A DNA stretch of 64,000 nt from the NCBI RefSeq assembly GCF_049306965.1, contig NC_133181.1:55605001-55669000 (forward strand). Reading direction: 5' to 3'. The stretch's first letter is position 1. Every line of letters begins with the position of its first letter. Under the pieces are notes generated by a model. The model did no database searches. It worked only from the letters and a program-made list of their open reading frames with translations, and was not told the DNA's origin. The DNA comes from Danio rerio (lineage: Eukaryota; Chordata; Actinopteri; Cypriniformes; Danionidae). The position numbers and the translations under genes are program-made. This document shows positions 33,763 to 44,350 of this stretch, piece by piece.

Positions 33763-35653
33763 AGGTTCCCCTTCAGGAGAGGAACTTCAATGCTATGTAA
33801 AAACTTCTGCAATGGGGATTTGTCAGAATCCAATCATTTGAAAGAGTATATAAATGGGCCAATGAAATGAAAAATGCTACTTGCAATTAATTTGGAATAC
33901 AAGCACAGCACGTGTCAAGCTAAGGTATCCTTTTCGCTTCAGATTCTTTCACGAAGCTTCTGAGAGAGTCGATGAGGGTTTTCTCTGACTGTTACGACAG
34001 AGAAAGAACAAGAAAGCGGCCTGCTACTCCTGGTCTAGAGTGTGTGATACGCGATGGCAGACGGTCAAGCTGGGTTTCTTCCTTGCCTGGCATTTTTGGG
34101 TCCGGCCCTCCAGAGCGGTATGTATTGTTGCGAATTTCCTAAAAGAGCAACATGGTCGTGCAGCGCGTCTTTTTAGCATTTCATTCCCGGCACTGGTCCA
34201 GCTGCACGAGGATGGTTCCAACCCACGCTTGTTACATAAGCCCTGTTTAATGGATGCCATCTAGTAAGTGCTGTGCAGGTAAACCTCACTCCTTTGACCT
34301 CTTAAAGTGCTTTAGCGACATAAACTAGAGGCTGCGGTCTTTAGCCTTCTTGTTAGAGCAACCGACTCCCATGTGGAAGGTTGCCAGTTCGATCCCAGCT
34401 CGAAGTGGGATGGGTGATGTAGGATCGGCGGGGTTACATTGGAGCTGTGACCCGGATGGGAGTGAGGTGTAGGGGGGTGAGTGTAATGGAGGCCAGCTAG
34501 TAAGTGCTGTGCAGGTAAACCTCTCTCCTCTGACCTCTAAGGGTGCTCTAGCGACAGACGCTAGAGGCCTTGGTCTTTAGCCTCCTTGTTAGAGCAACCA
34601 ACTCCGATGCGGAAGGTTGCTAGTTTGATCCCATCTCAAAGCAGGTTGGGTGGTGTAGGACCAGCAGGGTTATACCCTTACCGCAAACGACTGTGCCCTA
34701 TGGATCACAAGTCTGTGGCGTGTGCCCTGGAAAGAACAGTGGCCACATTAAAGGTCCAGGAGAGCTACCTCTGGCTAAACCTGGAGAAAAATATAAAAAT
34801 ATTCGCAAAGTTGCAAAGTTGCCTTTTTAATTGCCCATATCCCAGGCTGGGCTATTCAGCGACATCGTCAGTGAGTTCTCCCAGAAATTCACAGCGGTAC
34901 AGTCGGATGCGATTGGCTGAGTCATCTATTGGCAGGCATATAAGACTGCCTGCCATGCCTCTTCTGGCGAAGGATACAATCTAGCCAGTTCCTTCGACCA
35001 AGATGGAGGGTGGGTTTTACAGCATGTACTTCATCATACCCAAAAAAGAGCGGTGGGCTACAGCCAATCATAGTTCTGCGCGTTTTGAACCGCTGTCTTC
35101 TTGTCTACAGTAATAGAACTGAGGAACGCGTACTTCATGTCTTCATACTTCCACGCCACCGTCAGTTTCTGCGGTCTGCGTTTGAAGGTTGAGCCTAGCT
35201 GTACAAGTCCTCCCCTTCGGGCTCTCTCTGTCTCTGCGGGTTTTTACTAAGCTCGGGGAGGGTGTTTGGCACCCGCACCCAGATCTATGCCTCTTGTATG
35301 GTCCATAGATAAAGCGTGGAGGACTTAGATGACCTTAGGTGACATTTCTCCATAGTGGAAGTTTCCACATAGCATTGTAGTACCCCAAAGTGGGGAACAG
35401 AAATGCTTTGTTCCTTCGCCACAATGATTGCCCCTTAGCTATTGGGCGTGTAGGGCTCTTCAGCTAGAAATGGATGCCTCATCTTGGCACACACAGCTCT
35501 TATATTCCAAATTGATTGTAAGTAGCCCCAGCTGTGCATGCTGACACTGCCAACTCATTGGCATTTCATTGGCGCTTTTATATACTCTTTCAGATTTGAT
35601 TTTGACGAAATCCCCATAGTGGAAGTTTCCACATAGCATTTTCGTTTCCCCTA
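33763..35653. mobile_element. DIRS-like retroelement fossil, copy B
   Basis: The paralog of copy A, with inverted terminal repeats at 33788-33868 and 35562-35640 and a shorter interior. A reverse-transcriptase-like stretch is recognisable at about 35040-35190 (peptide KKSGGLQPI and, further on, RHRQFLRSAFEG, typical of DIRS-type RT). Broken; it is shared by descent with copy A through the tandem duplication. Confidence 0.75.
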
Positions 35654-35971
35654 TGCCCCGATTTTAGTCGCATTATTGAAGTGCAGTCACGTAAACGCAG
35701 CAATCAAACTAATACCGTTGTGTAGAATTTTCGCCACACTTTGGGACAGGATATTCTATACACCAACTGCAGTTTGACACTATACATTTTTTTTTCCCAT
35801 TTGGCATGCAAAATCAAATTTTATTAAATCTACACTCTTCCAGCAGTTCATACTCGCATAGAATATCGTGTTTGTCATGGGGGTCATGCATATAATGTTC
35901 CTGAATAAAGAAGTGAAAGTACCTAACTGCAGTTAAAGTCCACACATTAAAAATGTAACACTCGAAATTAC

Positions 35972-36224
35972 CAACACAATCTCACGGCAATTCGTAACTT
36001 TTTCATTTAGTGGCTAATCCTATGAATTCGTACTATCTAATTTGTCCAATTTAGTACGATTTGCTCATCCACCAATGACGGTTGGGGTTAGGGGTGGGGT
36101 TAGGTGCCATGCCTCTTTTTTAAAATCGTACCATTTTGTATTACTGAACTTGTATGAATTTGTACAAATTAGCCTTTAAAGTGACAAAACGTAAAAAACT
36201 TACGTTTTCTCGCGAGATCAGGCT
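35972..36224. mobile_element. MITE with perfect 8-bp target duplication upstream of gene 8
   Basis: Flanked by GAAATTAC at 35964-35971 and 36225-36232. The ends are CAACACAATCTCACGGCAAT and TCTCGCGAGATCAGGCT. The same insertion as 27423-27662, hence older than the unit 2/unit 3 split. Confidence 0.85.
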
Positions 36225-36693
36225 GAAATTACATGAAACTCAGGAGGAAATGTGGATAGGGTGGTGATACAATGACGTTAATCGAGCTATGTCCTATAAC
36301 ATATAAAACAGGATCATGAAAGGAACATTTAAGAAGTAACTCATGAAAACACCCTAATTTTATCATTGTCTTGTTTAGACTAAGGCAAACAATTTGATTT
36401 CGATGTGCATGTTGACGTAGTCACTATCAGTTAATCTTTTGTTCTGATGTCCAAGTAGATTTATCTGTTTTAAAGACAGTTTTCATGTAGAGGTGTTTTT
36501 GTAGCCTGCTGCATAGAGGAAGCCCAGACAAAGCCTGATTAAGCCACAAAAGTGGAGGTGAAAATGTGACTAGCCCTGGAAAATAATAGCATATTAAATT
36601 GTCTAATGTTTTTTAAATGATGCCAATATCTTAACTTTGTATATTAATCAGATATTTCCATAATTGCAACATAGGAGCAATATGATGCCTCAG

Positions 36694-36959
36694 CCTCACC
36701 CCTCCCTCGCTTTCTTCCTCTCTGTCTCTTTCCTCACTTTCTCTCTAGTGCCCTTTTTTCTACTTATTTTAAACATGTATATAAGCTGGTGTGTGTACAT
36801 CTAGAGCAGTTTCCTAAGCAAACTGAACAGGTATGTTTCAGCAATGTATTTAATTTAATATGTTTTACTATGTTAATGTTTTAAAATGTATGTACATTAT
36901 ATGTTTTATAATGTAAATTGTTAACCAGATGTTTTTTTTTCTCTCTTTTTCCTTATCAG
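36694..36959 (+). promoter_or_regulatory. Promoter, noncoding exon 1 and 5'UTR intron of gene 8
   Basis: A pyrimidine tract 36694-36746; TATATAAG 36778-36785; exon ends at 36830 (GAACAG|GTATG); intron 36831-36959 (129 nt). Nearly identical to that of gene 7. Confidence 0.75.
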
Positions 36960-37134
36960 ATTAAATAATTGGAAAAACTTTAGGGAAAAGAAGATTGCAT
37001 TTAAGCTTAGTATACTTTCAACATCGATCAAGATCTTTTTAAGGAAGACTAATAACCATAACTCAAACAGCAAAATGTATAAAAGGATTGTCACTTATTG
37101 GAACTACTGAAATTTCCAGTAGCGCACTAACACA

Positions 37135-38061
37135 ATGAACTCCACAGTGCTTTTATATAGTCAACAAGAAAGATATGCAGATGCGTTTGCTAAAAATTTT
37201 TCCACTGTTTTGCTTGCTGTCATAATCATCTCCATTAACGGAATGTTTGTATTCATATTCTTTAGGAGATCAATTTTCCACAGTGATCCACGATATATAC
37301 TGTATATTCACTTGGTTATGAATGATATGCTCATGGTTTTTATTTCTGTAGTTCTTTTTGTGATAACTTTTGCATGGCACAATGTGCCTGTCCCGTTCTG
37401 TGTGTTGCTCCTGTTAATAACCTCGGTAAGTCATAGGAACACTCCTCTGACTTTGGCTGGTATGGCTGTTGAGCGTTACATTGCCGTCTGCAAACCACTG
37501 CATCACCATCAGATTTGCACAGTGCGCTGGACGTACGTGCTCATCTCTCTCATATGGAGTGTTGGAATTTTACCAGGATTGGCTGACTTTTTTCTCCTTT
37601 TAATTAATGGACCTTTGGCTCTTTTTATAACTATCTGTACTCCTGTGACTCTTTATAACACACCAAGCCATGCTGAACTAAGCAAAATTATGAATGGTAT
37701 TTATTCATCAGTTGTGTGGCTAATACTCGTATATACATATTGTCAAGTGATGGTTAAAGCCAAAAGGTCTTCCACTAATAAATCCTCAGCAAAAAAGACC
37801 CAAAACACCATCCTGCTACACGGAGCACAGCTTCTGCTCTGTATGCTGTCCTACATTACTCCTGTGTTAGACAGACTTTATGCACCACTCCAAACTGAAC
37901 AGCAGAAGAAAATAAACTTTTTCAACTATTTACTAACTAATATTTTACCAAGAATTCTTACCCCCCTGATTTATGGTGTTCGGGATAAACAGTTTTATAA
38001 TCACATTAAGGCACTCCTTACATGTAAATTATCTGCTGTAAATGTTGATTCAACCAAATAA
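37135..38061 (+). CDS. Odorant receptor (OR gene 8), intact, 308 aa
   Basis: The third of the tandem trio. The N-terminus agrees with gene 6 (QERYADAFAKNFSTV), while loop 2 (ITICTPVTLYNTPSHAELSKIMNGIYSSVV) is mixed between genes 6 and 7. It has W132 with V135 (RWTYVLI), T222 (AKKTQNTILLHG, where others have A), R247-L248 (VLDRLYAP), a pair otherwise found in gene 9, and I274 (LPRILTPLIY). The tail ends NVDSTK. N35-G36, D64, C89, E113-R-Y, W141 and T-P-L-I-Y are present. Residues shared alternately with genes 6, 7 and 9 fit gene conversion between neighbours, which is inference. Confidence 0.96.
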   Translation: MNSTVLLYSQQERYADAFAKNFSTVLLAVIIISINGMFVFIFFRRSIFHSDPRYILYIHLVMNDMLMVFISVVLFVITFAWHNVPVPFCVLLLLITSVSHRNTPLTLAGMAVERYIAVCKPLHHHQICTVRWTYVLISLIWSVGILPGLADFFLLLINGPLALFITICTPVTLYNTPSHAELSKIMNGIYSSVVWLILVYTYCQVMVKAKRSSTNKSSAKKTQNTILLHGAQLLLCMLSYITPVLDRLYAPLQTEQQKKINFFNYLLTNILPRILTPLIYGVRDKQFYNHIKALLTCKLSAVNVDSTK

Positions 38062-38199
38062 TAAGCAGAGGACTTTTTATATTATTCTAGTTTATATTCT
38101 TCTTTATTCTCTGCAGAAAATAAAAATGAGAAATGGGTTCTGATTGATGAATAAACAAAATAGTAGCAGTTTGAAGATTTTGTGGCTGCTAATGGCTAA

Positions 38200-39400
38200 T
38201 TTCACATAATTACATATAAAGATTTTTATTATCTTTTCATTATTTAACTAGCACCGTATGTGGTTTTTCTTATATAGTCACATAGCATTTTAATTAACTG
38301 CCTTCGATGCAAGGCCTCTTTTCATAACATGTGTTAAAATATGTCTATTATGAGATTTATCACGTATCTAGGAGCGGTAAAGCAAGACAATGAAAAGAAT
38401 GTGTATGTTTTTTCTGTACTAATTGTCAATATTATTCAAATGTGAATTCCTATTTTTGCCCTTTCTAGTATCACTTTGAATTGAAAGCATTATAAGTCTT
38501 TTGTACACCAGCAAAGGTGCATTTCACATAATTACATATGAACATTACTAAATAGAAAATATTTAAATTATTTTTAATGTCTTTCCATCACATAACTAGC
38601 ACCATATGTGTGGGTTTTTTTTTACAGATATAGTTGCATAGTATTTCAATTAGTTGCTTTCGATGTAAAGCCTCTAAAAATTAGATTCGCATTTGTTCAA
38701 ATGTATTTGTTGGGATTTATCATGTATTTATTAAAGGAGCAGTAAAGCAAGGCAATGAAAAGAATGTGTATGGACTTTAGAATGTGTGTGGACTTAGACT
38801 TTACAGACCTGAAACTTGCCTATAGCACTTTTTCATTGTTGCTCTTATAGTTGTGTAAATTGCTTCATTGTCCTCATTTGTAAGTCGCTTTGGATAAAAG
38901 CGTCTGCTAAATGACTAAATGTAAATGTATGGTAACTGTGATTTTGATCATTAACTGTGTTTTCTGCACTAATTGTCAATATTAGTCAAATGTGAATTCC
39001 TATTTTTGCACTTTCTACTATCACTTTGAATTTAAAGCATTATACATGGTCTTTTTACACCAGCAAAGGTGCATTTCACATAATTACATATGAAGATTAC
39101 TAAATAGCAAATATTTAAAATATTTTTTATATCTCCCAATCACTTAACTAGCACCATATGTATGTTTTTGTCTGATATAGTTGCATTGCATTTCAATGTA
39201 TTGCTTTTGATGCAAGGCCAATAATCATTAGATTCACATTTGTTCAAATGTCTGTAATGGGATTTATTATATACAGTATGTATAAAAGGAGCAGTAAAGC
39301 AAGGCAGTGAAAAGACCCCGTGGATGGCAACTGTGATTCTGATCATTATTAAATGTGTTTTTGGTATAAATTAGTGTAATGTAAATTCCTAGTTTATTGT
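38200..39400 (+). repeat. Tandem repeats downstream of gene 8 (three units)
   Basis: The same family as after genes 6 and 7, with units from about 38205, 38518 and 39073. The second unit carries a SINE insertion. Confidence 0.8.
38774..38925 (+). mobile_element. Short SINE with L2-type tail, unit 3 only
   Basis: It ends AAGTCGCTTTGGATAAAAGC then GTCTGCTAAATGAC, the tail common to teleost SINEs mobilised by L2-type LINEs. Perfect 7-bp target duplications TGTATGG lie at 38767-38773 and 38926-38932. Units 1 and 2 lack it, so it arrived after the duplications. Confidence 0.85.
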
Positions 39401-39595
39401 TCTTTCAACACTGTAAAAAATTGGTGCTTGGTTGCCTTAAAATTTTAGGTTGAATCAAATAAACCTTATGAGTGATTATGATGACTGACAGCTCGCATAA
39501 CTTACAAAATTAAGAGAGAACATGTCTAACTTAGTTTAGTAAGTTTCAATGACCTAAAATCATATGCTTTCAGGACTAATTGATCATATAATTTT

Positions 39596-39780
39596 GGTAA
39601 TATTTTATTTTGATGGTCAATTTGAGTATTATTAGATTGTCTACTTAAAACTGCTGCTCAACAGACTATAACTAACACTAACCCCAACCTAGCGGTCTAC
39701 TTATCTAATGAAAATTGGTTGACATGTAGATGCAATGTAACTTAAATTCAACAAACACACCATCAAAATAAAGTGAGACC
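39596..39780. mobile_element. MITE, GGTAA-TATTTTATTTTGATG ends (unit 3)
   Basis: The paralog of 31068-31293, internally shorter. Confidence 0.8.
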
Positions 39781-40228
39781 ATAATGTTTTACAGTGTAGT
39801 ATCATTTTAAAGCATTATAGGAAGTCTTTTTTGGTTGTTCTTGCATATTTTACTATATGAACAATCAAATATGTCATAAACTACTGACTATGAAAGTGGT
39901 CTAAAGTAGAAATTCAGTAATGGAGGATTTTCTTTTTCATTACTAAATTAATAATGACTTTATTTTGTTGAATATATCATTTTCTGTAATGTTTAGATGG
40001 AGTCATGTGAGATTTGAGCGTTTAAATGAACTCCAGATGCACCTGAACATTGTTACTCTGATGAAGGCAGGTTTTGCCAAAACATGTGCTCATTCACTTA
40101 CTTTTCAAGTGCCTTAAACTTATGATTCTGTTGGTTTATCTTTATGAATCCCTTATCCAAAGACCACTGACACATTAACTATTATAAAAAAAAAAAAAAT
40201 TTTTCAGATTTTAGATTTATAAGCTGGT

Positions 40229-40366
40229 TATCTAATTCATTCATTTTCTTTTTAGTTTAGTCCCTTTATTATTCTGGGGTCACCACAGCGGAATGAACCG
40301 CCAACTTATCCAGCATATGTTTTACGCAGCGCATGCCCTTCCAGCTGCAACCCATCACTGGAAAAG
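40229..40366 (-). mobile_element. DANA SINE 3' fragment, reverse orientation
   Basis: The minus strand reads the DANA 3' end: the TTGCAGCTGGAAGGGCATGC block, GGCGGTTCATTCCGCTGTGG and a tail with ATGAATGAAT. Confidence 0.9.
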
Positions 40367-40563
40367 TTATCTAATTTGGGTGTGTTAAATAAATGAGACA
40401 TGAAAAATATGCAAAGCGGTGGAGTGGGGGACTGGGATATACCACATATTCATGGGTGTGCAACTAGATTTTTTCCCCTGTCATCCCTAACAACCATCAC
40501 TCAAGTCACCGTCTTTTGTATTCATTTCTGAATAGTTTTATCCATTTTAAAGACATTTTAAAT

Positions 40564-42820
40564 GTACACTCACTGGCCAACTGATTAGGTACACCTGTCC
40601 AACTGCTCGTTAACTCAAATTTCTAATCAGCCAATCACATGGCAGCAACTCAATGCATTTGGACAGGGCTATTCAATTTGCGGGCCGAACCCAGCCCCCG
40701 GGACAATTTGTTCCGGCCCTCCAAATAGTGTGATCAAGACGTCAAAAATAAATTTAGTTCAGTCGCTAAAACAGCCGCTATAGTTATGAAGTGACGTGCA
40801 TCTTTCCAATACAGCATGAGCTGTAGGCTGAAGGCAGAGCATGAGTCACCTGACATTAAGCGAGTTGTGTGGGCAGCCGAACACATTTGGATATGTCTGT
40901 AGCCTTTTGTACAATGCACTGATATTGTTAACAGGGATGCAATGATTGTCCGATTTCACTACTTACCGCGCTTTAATTCATTACGGTTAATTAATCGTCA
41001 AGGCTGTTCTGTTGCATGGAACAAAACTTCTGCAACTAAACAAAGTTATGCCAACTGTGTGCTAGTTTAAAGTTCCAAGCTTATACCGAGGCTAGTTCGC
41101 ATGCACATTGGATTAACACTAGCAGCAGGCCGTCCACATATTGCTTCTTTTCTGCGCACAAGTTCATTATTTCCTATGGAGACATGCGCATATTGGGGAG
41201 TGGTGCACTCTGGGCTCGCATCCTCCAGTGCAATGTAAACAAAAGATACGTTAGACGAATTATTACAAATTATTAAAATGATTATGCATGTATGAACCCA
41301 AATGATAACAACAGTTTATTTAAATTCTTAGCTAATATATAGCTTAAATTAACATGGATAAATACGATTTTTTAATTTATTCTTATTTTTTATTTATTTA
41401 TGCATTGTTTTATCATTTATTTTCATTGTAAAATTATCACTGATGTTAAAATCAAAAACTTTTTTCATTTATTTTTAAGTCTAAAGAGAGAAATGGACTA
41501 TTGTTTATTTTTAATTGATATTTTGTTGCATCCCTAATTGTTACGTTGTTTAAAACATAACATATGAATGTGTCTTAATGTAATAGAAGCCTACTTGAGC
41601 AATACCACATTGTACAATGCTGTGATGTTATGTAGTTTCAAAATACAACATATTAACGTTTTCATGTAGAAAAAGCCAACGTGGGTGTCTTTAAGGAGCA
41701 AAAATACAGCATATGGGCTCTTATATAGCTGTTGTGTCATCACTCATATTGCAAGTCATATCTTTCCAGCCTGGAACTGGCCCGGCATGTAGACATGTTC
41801 CAGACAACTTGCTGCAGTTCAAACCGAGTATCACAATGGGGAAGAAAGGGGATTTAAGTGACATTAGATGTGGCATAGTTGTTGGTGCCAGACGGGCTGG
41901 TTTGAATATTTCAGTAACTGCTGATCTACTGGGATTTTCACACACAACTATTACGATTTAAAGTGAATAGTCCAAAAAAGAGAAAATATCCAGTGAGCGG
42001 CAGTTCTGTTGGCACAAATTTTTTGTCAGAGGTCAGAGGACATTTGGATGTTAGTGTCAGAATTTGGCATTAACAACATAAAAGCATGGATCCATCCAGT
42101 GGACAGGCCCGCAGGGCTATCATGTCAATATGGGGGCCCCGCGTGATTAGGGGGCCCCGCGTCGTCGCGATTTTCAATATTTGAAAATCCAGCAACCACA
42201 ATAATCAAACTCTTGGGAACAACTGTGGTCGGAACCAAAGTTCACAGGTCTGTGTTCTCTAAACACCTATCAAGCGGTGGATTACTTCATTCTGATTACT
42301 TGCCGCCGAACCGCGTCATATCATAGCTCAAATTTGACTGGATTTGATCTCTCCTTGACGCTCACACTGGAGAAGACGCACCGCTTCTATTTTCGTGGCA
42401 CTTTTGGGCCCATTAGTACCAATTGAGCATTGTGTCAACATCACAGCCTACCCGAGTATTGTTGCACATCATGTCTGTCCCTTGATGACCACAGATCACC
42501 CATCTTTTAAAGGCTACTTCCAGCAGGATAATGTGCCATGTCATACAGCGTGAATCATCTCAGACTGGTTTCTTGGACATGAAATTCAGTTCACTTTACT
42601 CAGATGGCATCCACAGTCACCAGACCCCAATCCAACATGGATGTACAGCCGACAAATCTGCAGCAACTGCATGATGCTATCATGTCAATATGGACCAAAG
42701 AGTCTAAGGAATATTTCCAGTACTTTGACTCTATGCCAGGATTAAGGCAGTTCTGAAGGCAAAATGAAGTCCAAACTAAACTAGTAGGGTGTACCTAATA
42801 AAGTGGCCGGTAAGTGTATA
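40564..42820 (+). mobile_element. Tc1-like transposon relic with nested insertions
   Basis: The ends CACTCACTGGCCAACTGATTAGG and, read in reverse from the right, CACTTACCGGCCACTTTATTAGG are the terminal repeats. The N-terminal transposase region is recognisable at about 41836-41940 (MGKKGDLSDIRCGIV, VGARRAGLNIS, ADLLGFSHTTI) and the catalytic-domain end at 42405-42765. An unrelated stretch separates the left end from the coding part (about 40670-41700, including a hAT element), and another lies at about 42100-42390. Non-functional. Confidence 0.82.
40932..41536. mobile_element. hAT-like element nested in the Tc1 relic
   Basis: It starts CAGGGATGCAATGATTG and ends TTGTTGCATCCCTA, with 8-bp target duplications ATTGTTAA (40924-40931) and ATTGTTAC (41537-41544). 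No transposase frame. Confidence 0.75.
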
Positions 42821-42948
42821 TCTGGGTGTTTATGTTGCCTGGTGCCCTAAAGAAGTCCAGATGATGTTATGAAAAGTAACAGTGGAAACATGACTGGCCC
42901 TAGAATGCTCGTTCGCTTTAGGCCTGACAGCCATGGAAACATGGCTAA

Positions 42949-43736
42949 TGCCTAGTTCAGACCCGATTTTGGCTCGCCGACAGGTTTTTAGAAATCGCCG
43001 ACAAATGCCTGAAATCACAGGCAAAATGCTGCTCATGCACGTGAGTGACAATCACACAGTATGAACTATCAGTGACGCGATCTGAGAGAATCACCGATGA
43101 GTCGCCGATGCCTGCGAGATATTTGGCATGCTAAATATCTGGAGCTGTCGGCGATTCAAATCATGCTGTGTGAATTGAGTTTTAACTGAAAATAACATCA
43201 GAGATCACCTACAACCAATGAGAGAGCAGCATTCACTGGTGTGTGCGTGTGTGTATACCTGCTGCAGGCCAGCGGGAGGCTGGGGGTGAAGTTAAAAGCG
43301 CTCTTTTTCGGTTTATTTGGACCCACGAAATGGAGGAAAAACTAGTGGAGGTTTGACAGGACTTACGAGCAACCGTGTCTGTTTGATGTTTCATACAGAA
43401 AGAAATTAGTTTATTATCAACGTTGAGGAGAAATGGCTAATTCCCTTTAAACACCAGGTGAGCAAACATGTACATGTTCTACCCCATTAAAGGCTTCTTT
43501 CCCATTATGTAGTTAATAACAAAAGATATACTACGTGTTTTTGGCTGTGAGACGGAGTTTGGACAAAGTTGTCGGGGATTTTTCCTATAGTAAAGTCATG
43601 CAATGTGAATGTCCCTGTCGCCGATCCATCTTGCAGTGTAAACAAAGCAGCGACGAAATGCTAGCCCAGATAGTCATGCAGTGTGAAAACATCTGTGACA
43701 AGACTACTTTGAAAATCATCCAGTCTGAACTCGGCA
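42949..43736. mobile_element. Inverted-end element with TAA target duplication
   Basis: The left end TGCCTAGTTCAGACCCGATT and the right end, read in reverse as TGCCGAGTTCAGACTGGATG, are inverted repeats, flanked by TAA at 42946-42948 and 43737-43739. GC-richer interior. No transposase is seen; the small frames inside are not recognisable. Confidence 0.75.
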
Positions 43737-44011
43737 TAATGTGTTCAATTTAGTTCAATTGATCTTTGTTTTTATAGCATTTTTATAATGTAGATGGTGT
43801 CAAAGCAGCTTAACGTAGATGAAGTTCTACCAAATAGAAACTGCTTCAGTCCAGTTTTCATAGTTGAAGTTCAGTTTTGTTCAGTGTACTTGTCATTGCT
43901 GAAAGACAAAACACTGAAGAGTAAATCCAAGATGCTCTATTCCAGGTTAGGTCAGTATCTACATTTTATCTTTAACAAGTGTCTTTGAAATTACACCATG
44001 AGATCAATATG

Positions 44012-44260
44012 GTCTCCACCCCCCCCCCCCCCCCTCTCTTTTCTACCCTCCCTTTCTCTCTAATGACCTTTTTCTGTCCACTTTTAACAAGTATATAAGC
44101 TTGCCCACCAACATTTGGAGCAATTTGCTAAGCAAACTACACCGGTAAGTTCACTCTTTTAGCAATGTATTTAATTTTCTGTTTTTCTTAATGTATAATT
44201 AACCAACTATTTTCCCTCTTCATTTTCAAAATCCGACTAAATCAATGGAAACATAAAGGA
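44012..44260 (+). promoter_or_regulatory. Promoter and 5' leader of gene 9 with altered acceptor
   Basis: A pyrimidine tract with a run of C (44012-44070), TATATAAG at 44092-44099, and a donor at 44144|44145 (CACCG|GTAAGT). At the place where genes 6-8 have ATCAGATTAAAT the sequence reads ATCCGACTAAAT (44231-44242), so the AG is lost. A downstream AG, for example at 44257-44258, could serve instead. Confidence 0.6.
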
Positions 44261-44350
44261 CTTATGAAAGAGAGACACCAAATCTAAGGATTGTGTTTAA
44301 TATTAATTACTTACACAATAAACAGTTACACCAACATACACACACACACA

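Larger units (their letters stand above)
27100..35653 (+). repeat. Tandem segmental duplication, unit 2 (gene 7)
   Basis: It starts at the junction CCCCGATTTTAGTCGC after the DIRS-like right end and repeats the order of unit 1 through a second DIRS-like copy. It is distinguished by a MITE and a Harbinger-like element before gene 7, and by a Harbinger-like element after it. Confidence 0.85.
35654..40133 (+). repeat. Tandem segmental duplication, unit 3 (gene 8), incomplete at the right
   Basis: It starts at the same DIRS-end/GATTTTAG junction as unit 2 and follows its order through gene 8 and the repeat array. Homology with unit 2 stops at about 40133 (GATTCTGTTGGTT), so the DANA and DIRS part is not repeated. 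Confidence 0.85.

Noticed and set aside
34335-34400. A tRNA gene
   Set aside because: A box B-like GGTTGCCAGTTCGATCCC is present, but no consistent acceptor stem or anticodon arm can be drawn, and the unit is a repeated SINE-like sequence.
34586-34984. A 132-residue frame as a host gene
   Set aside because: It lies inside the DIRS-like fossil and its tRNA-like tandem units, and shows no host domain.
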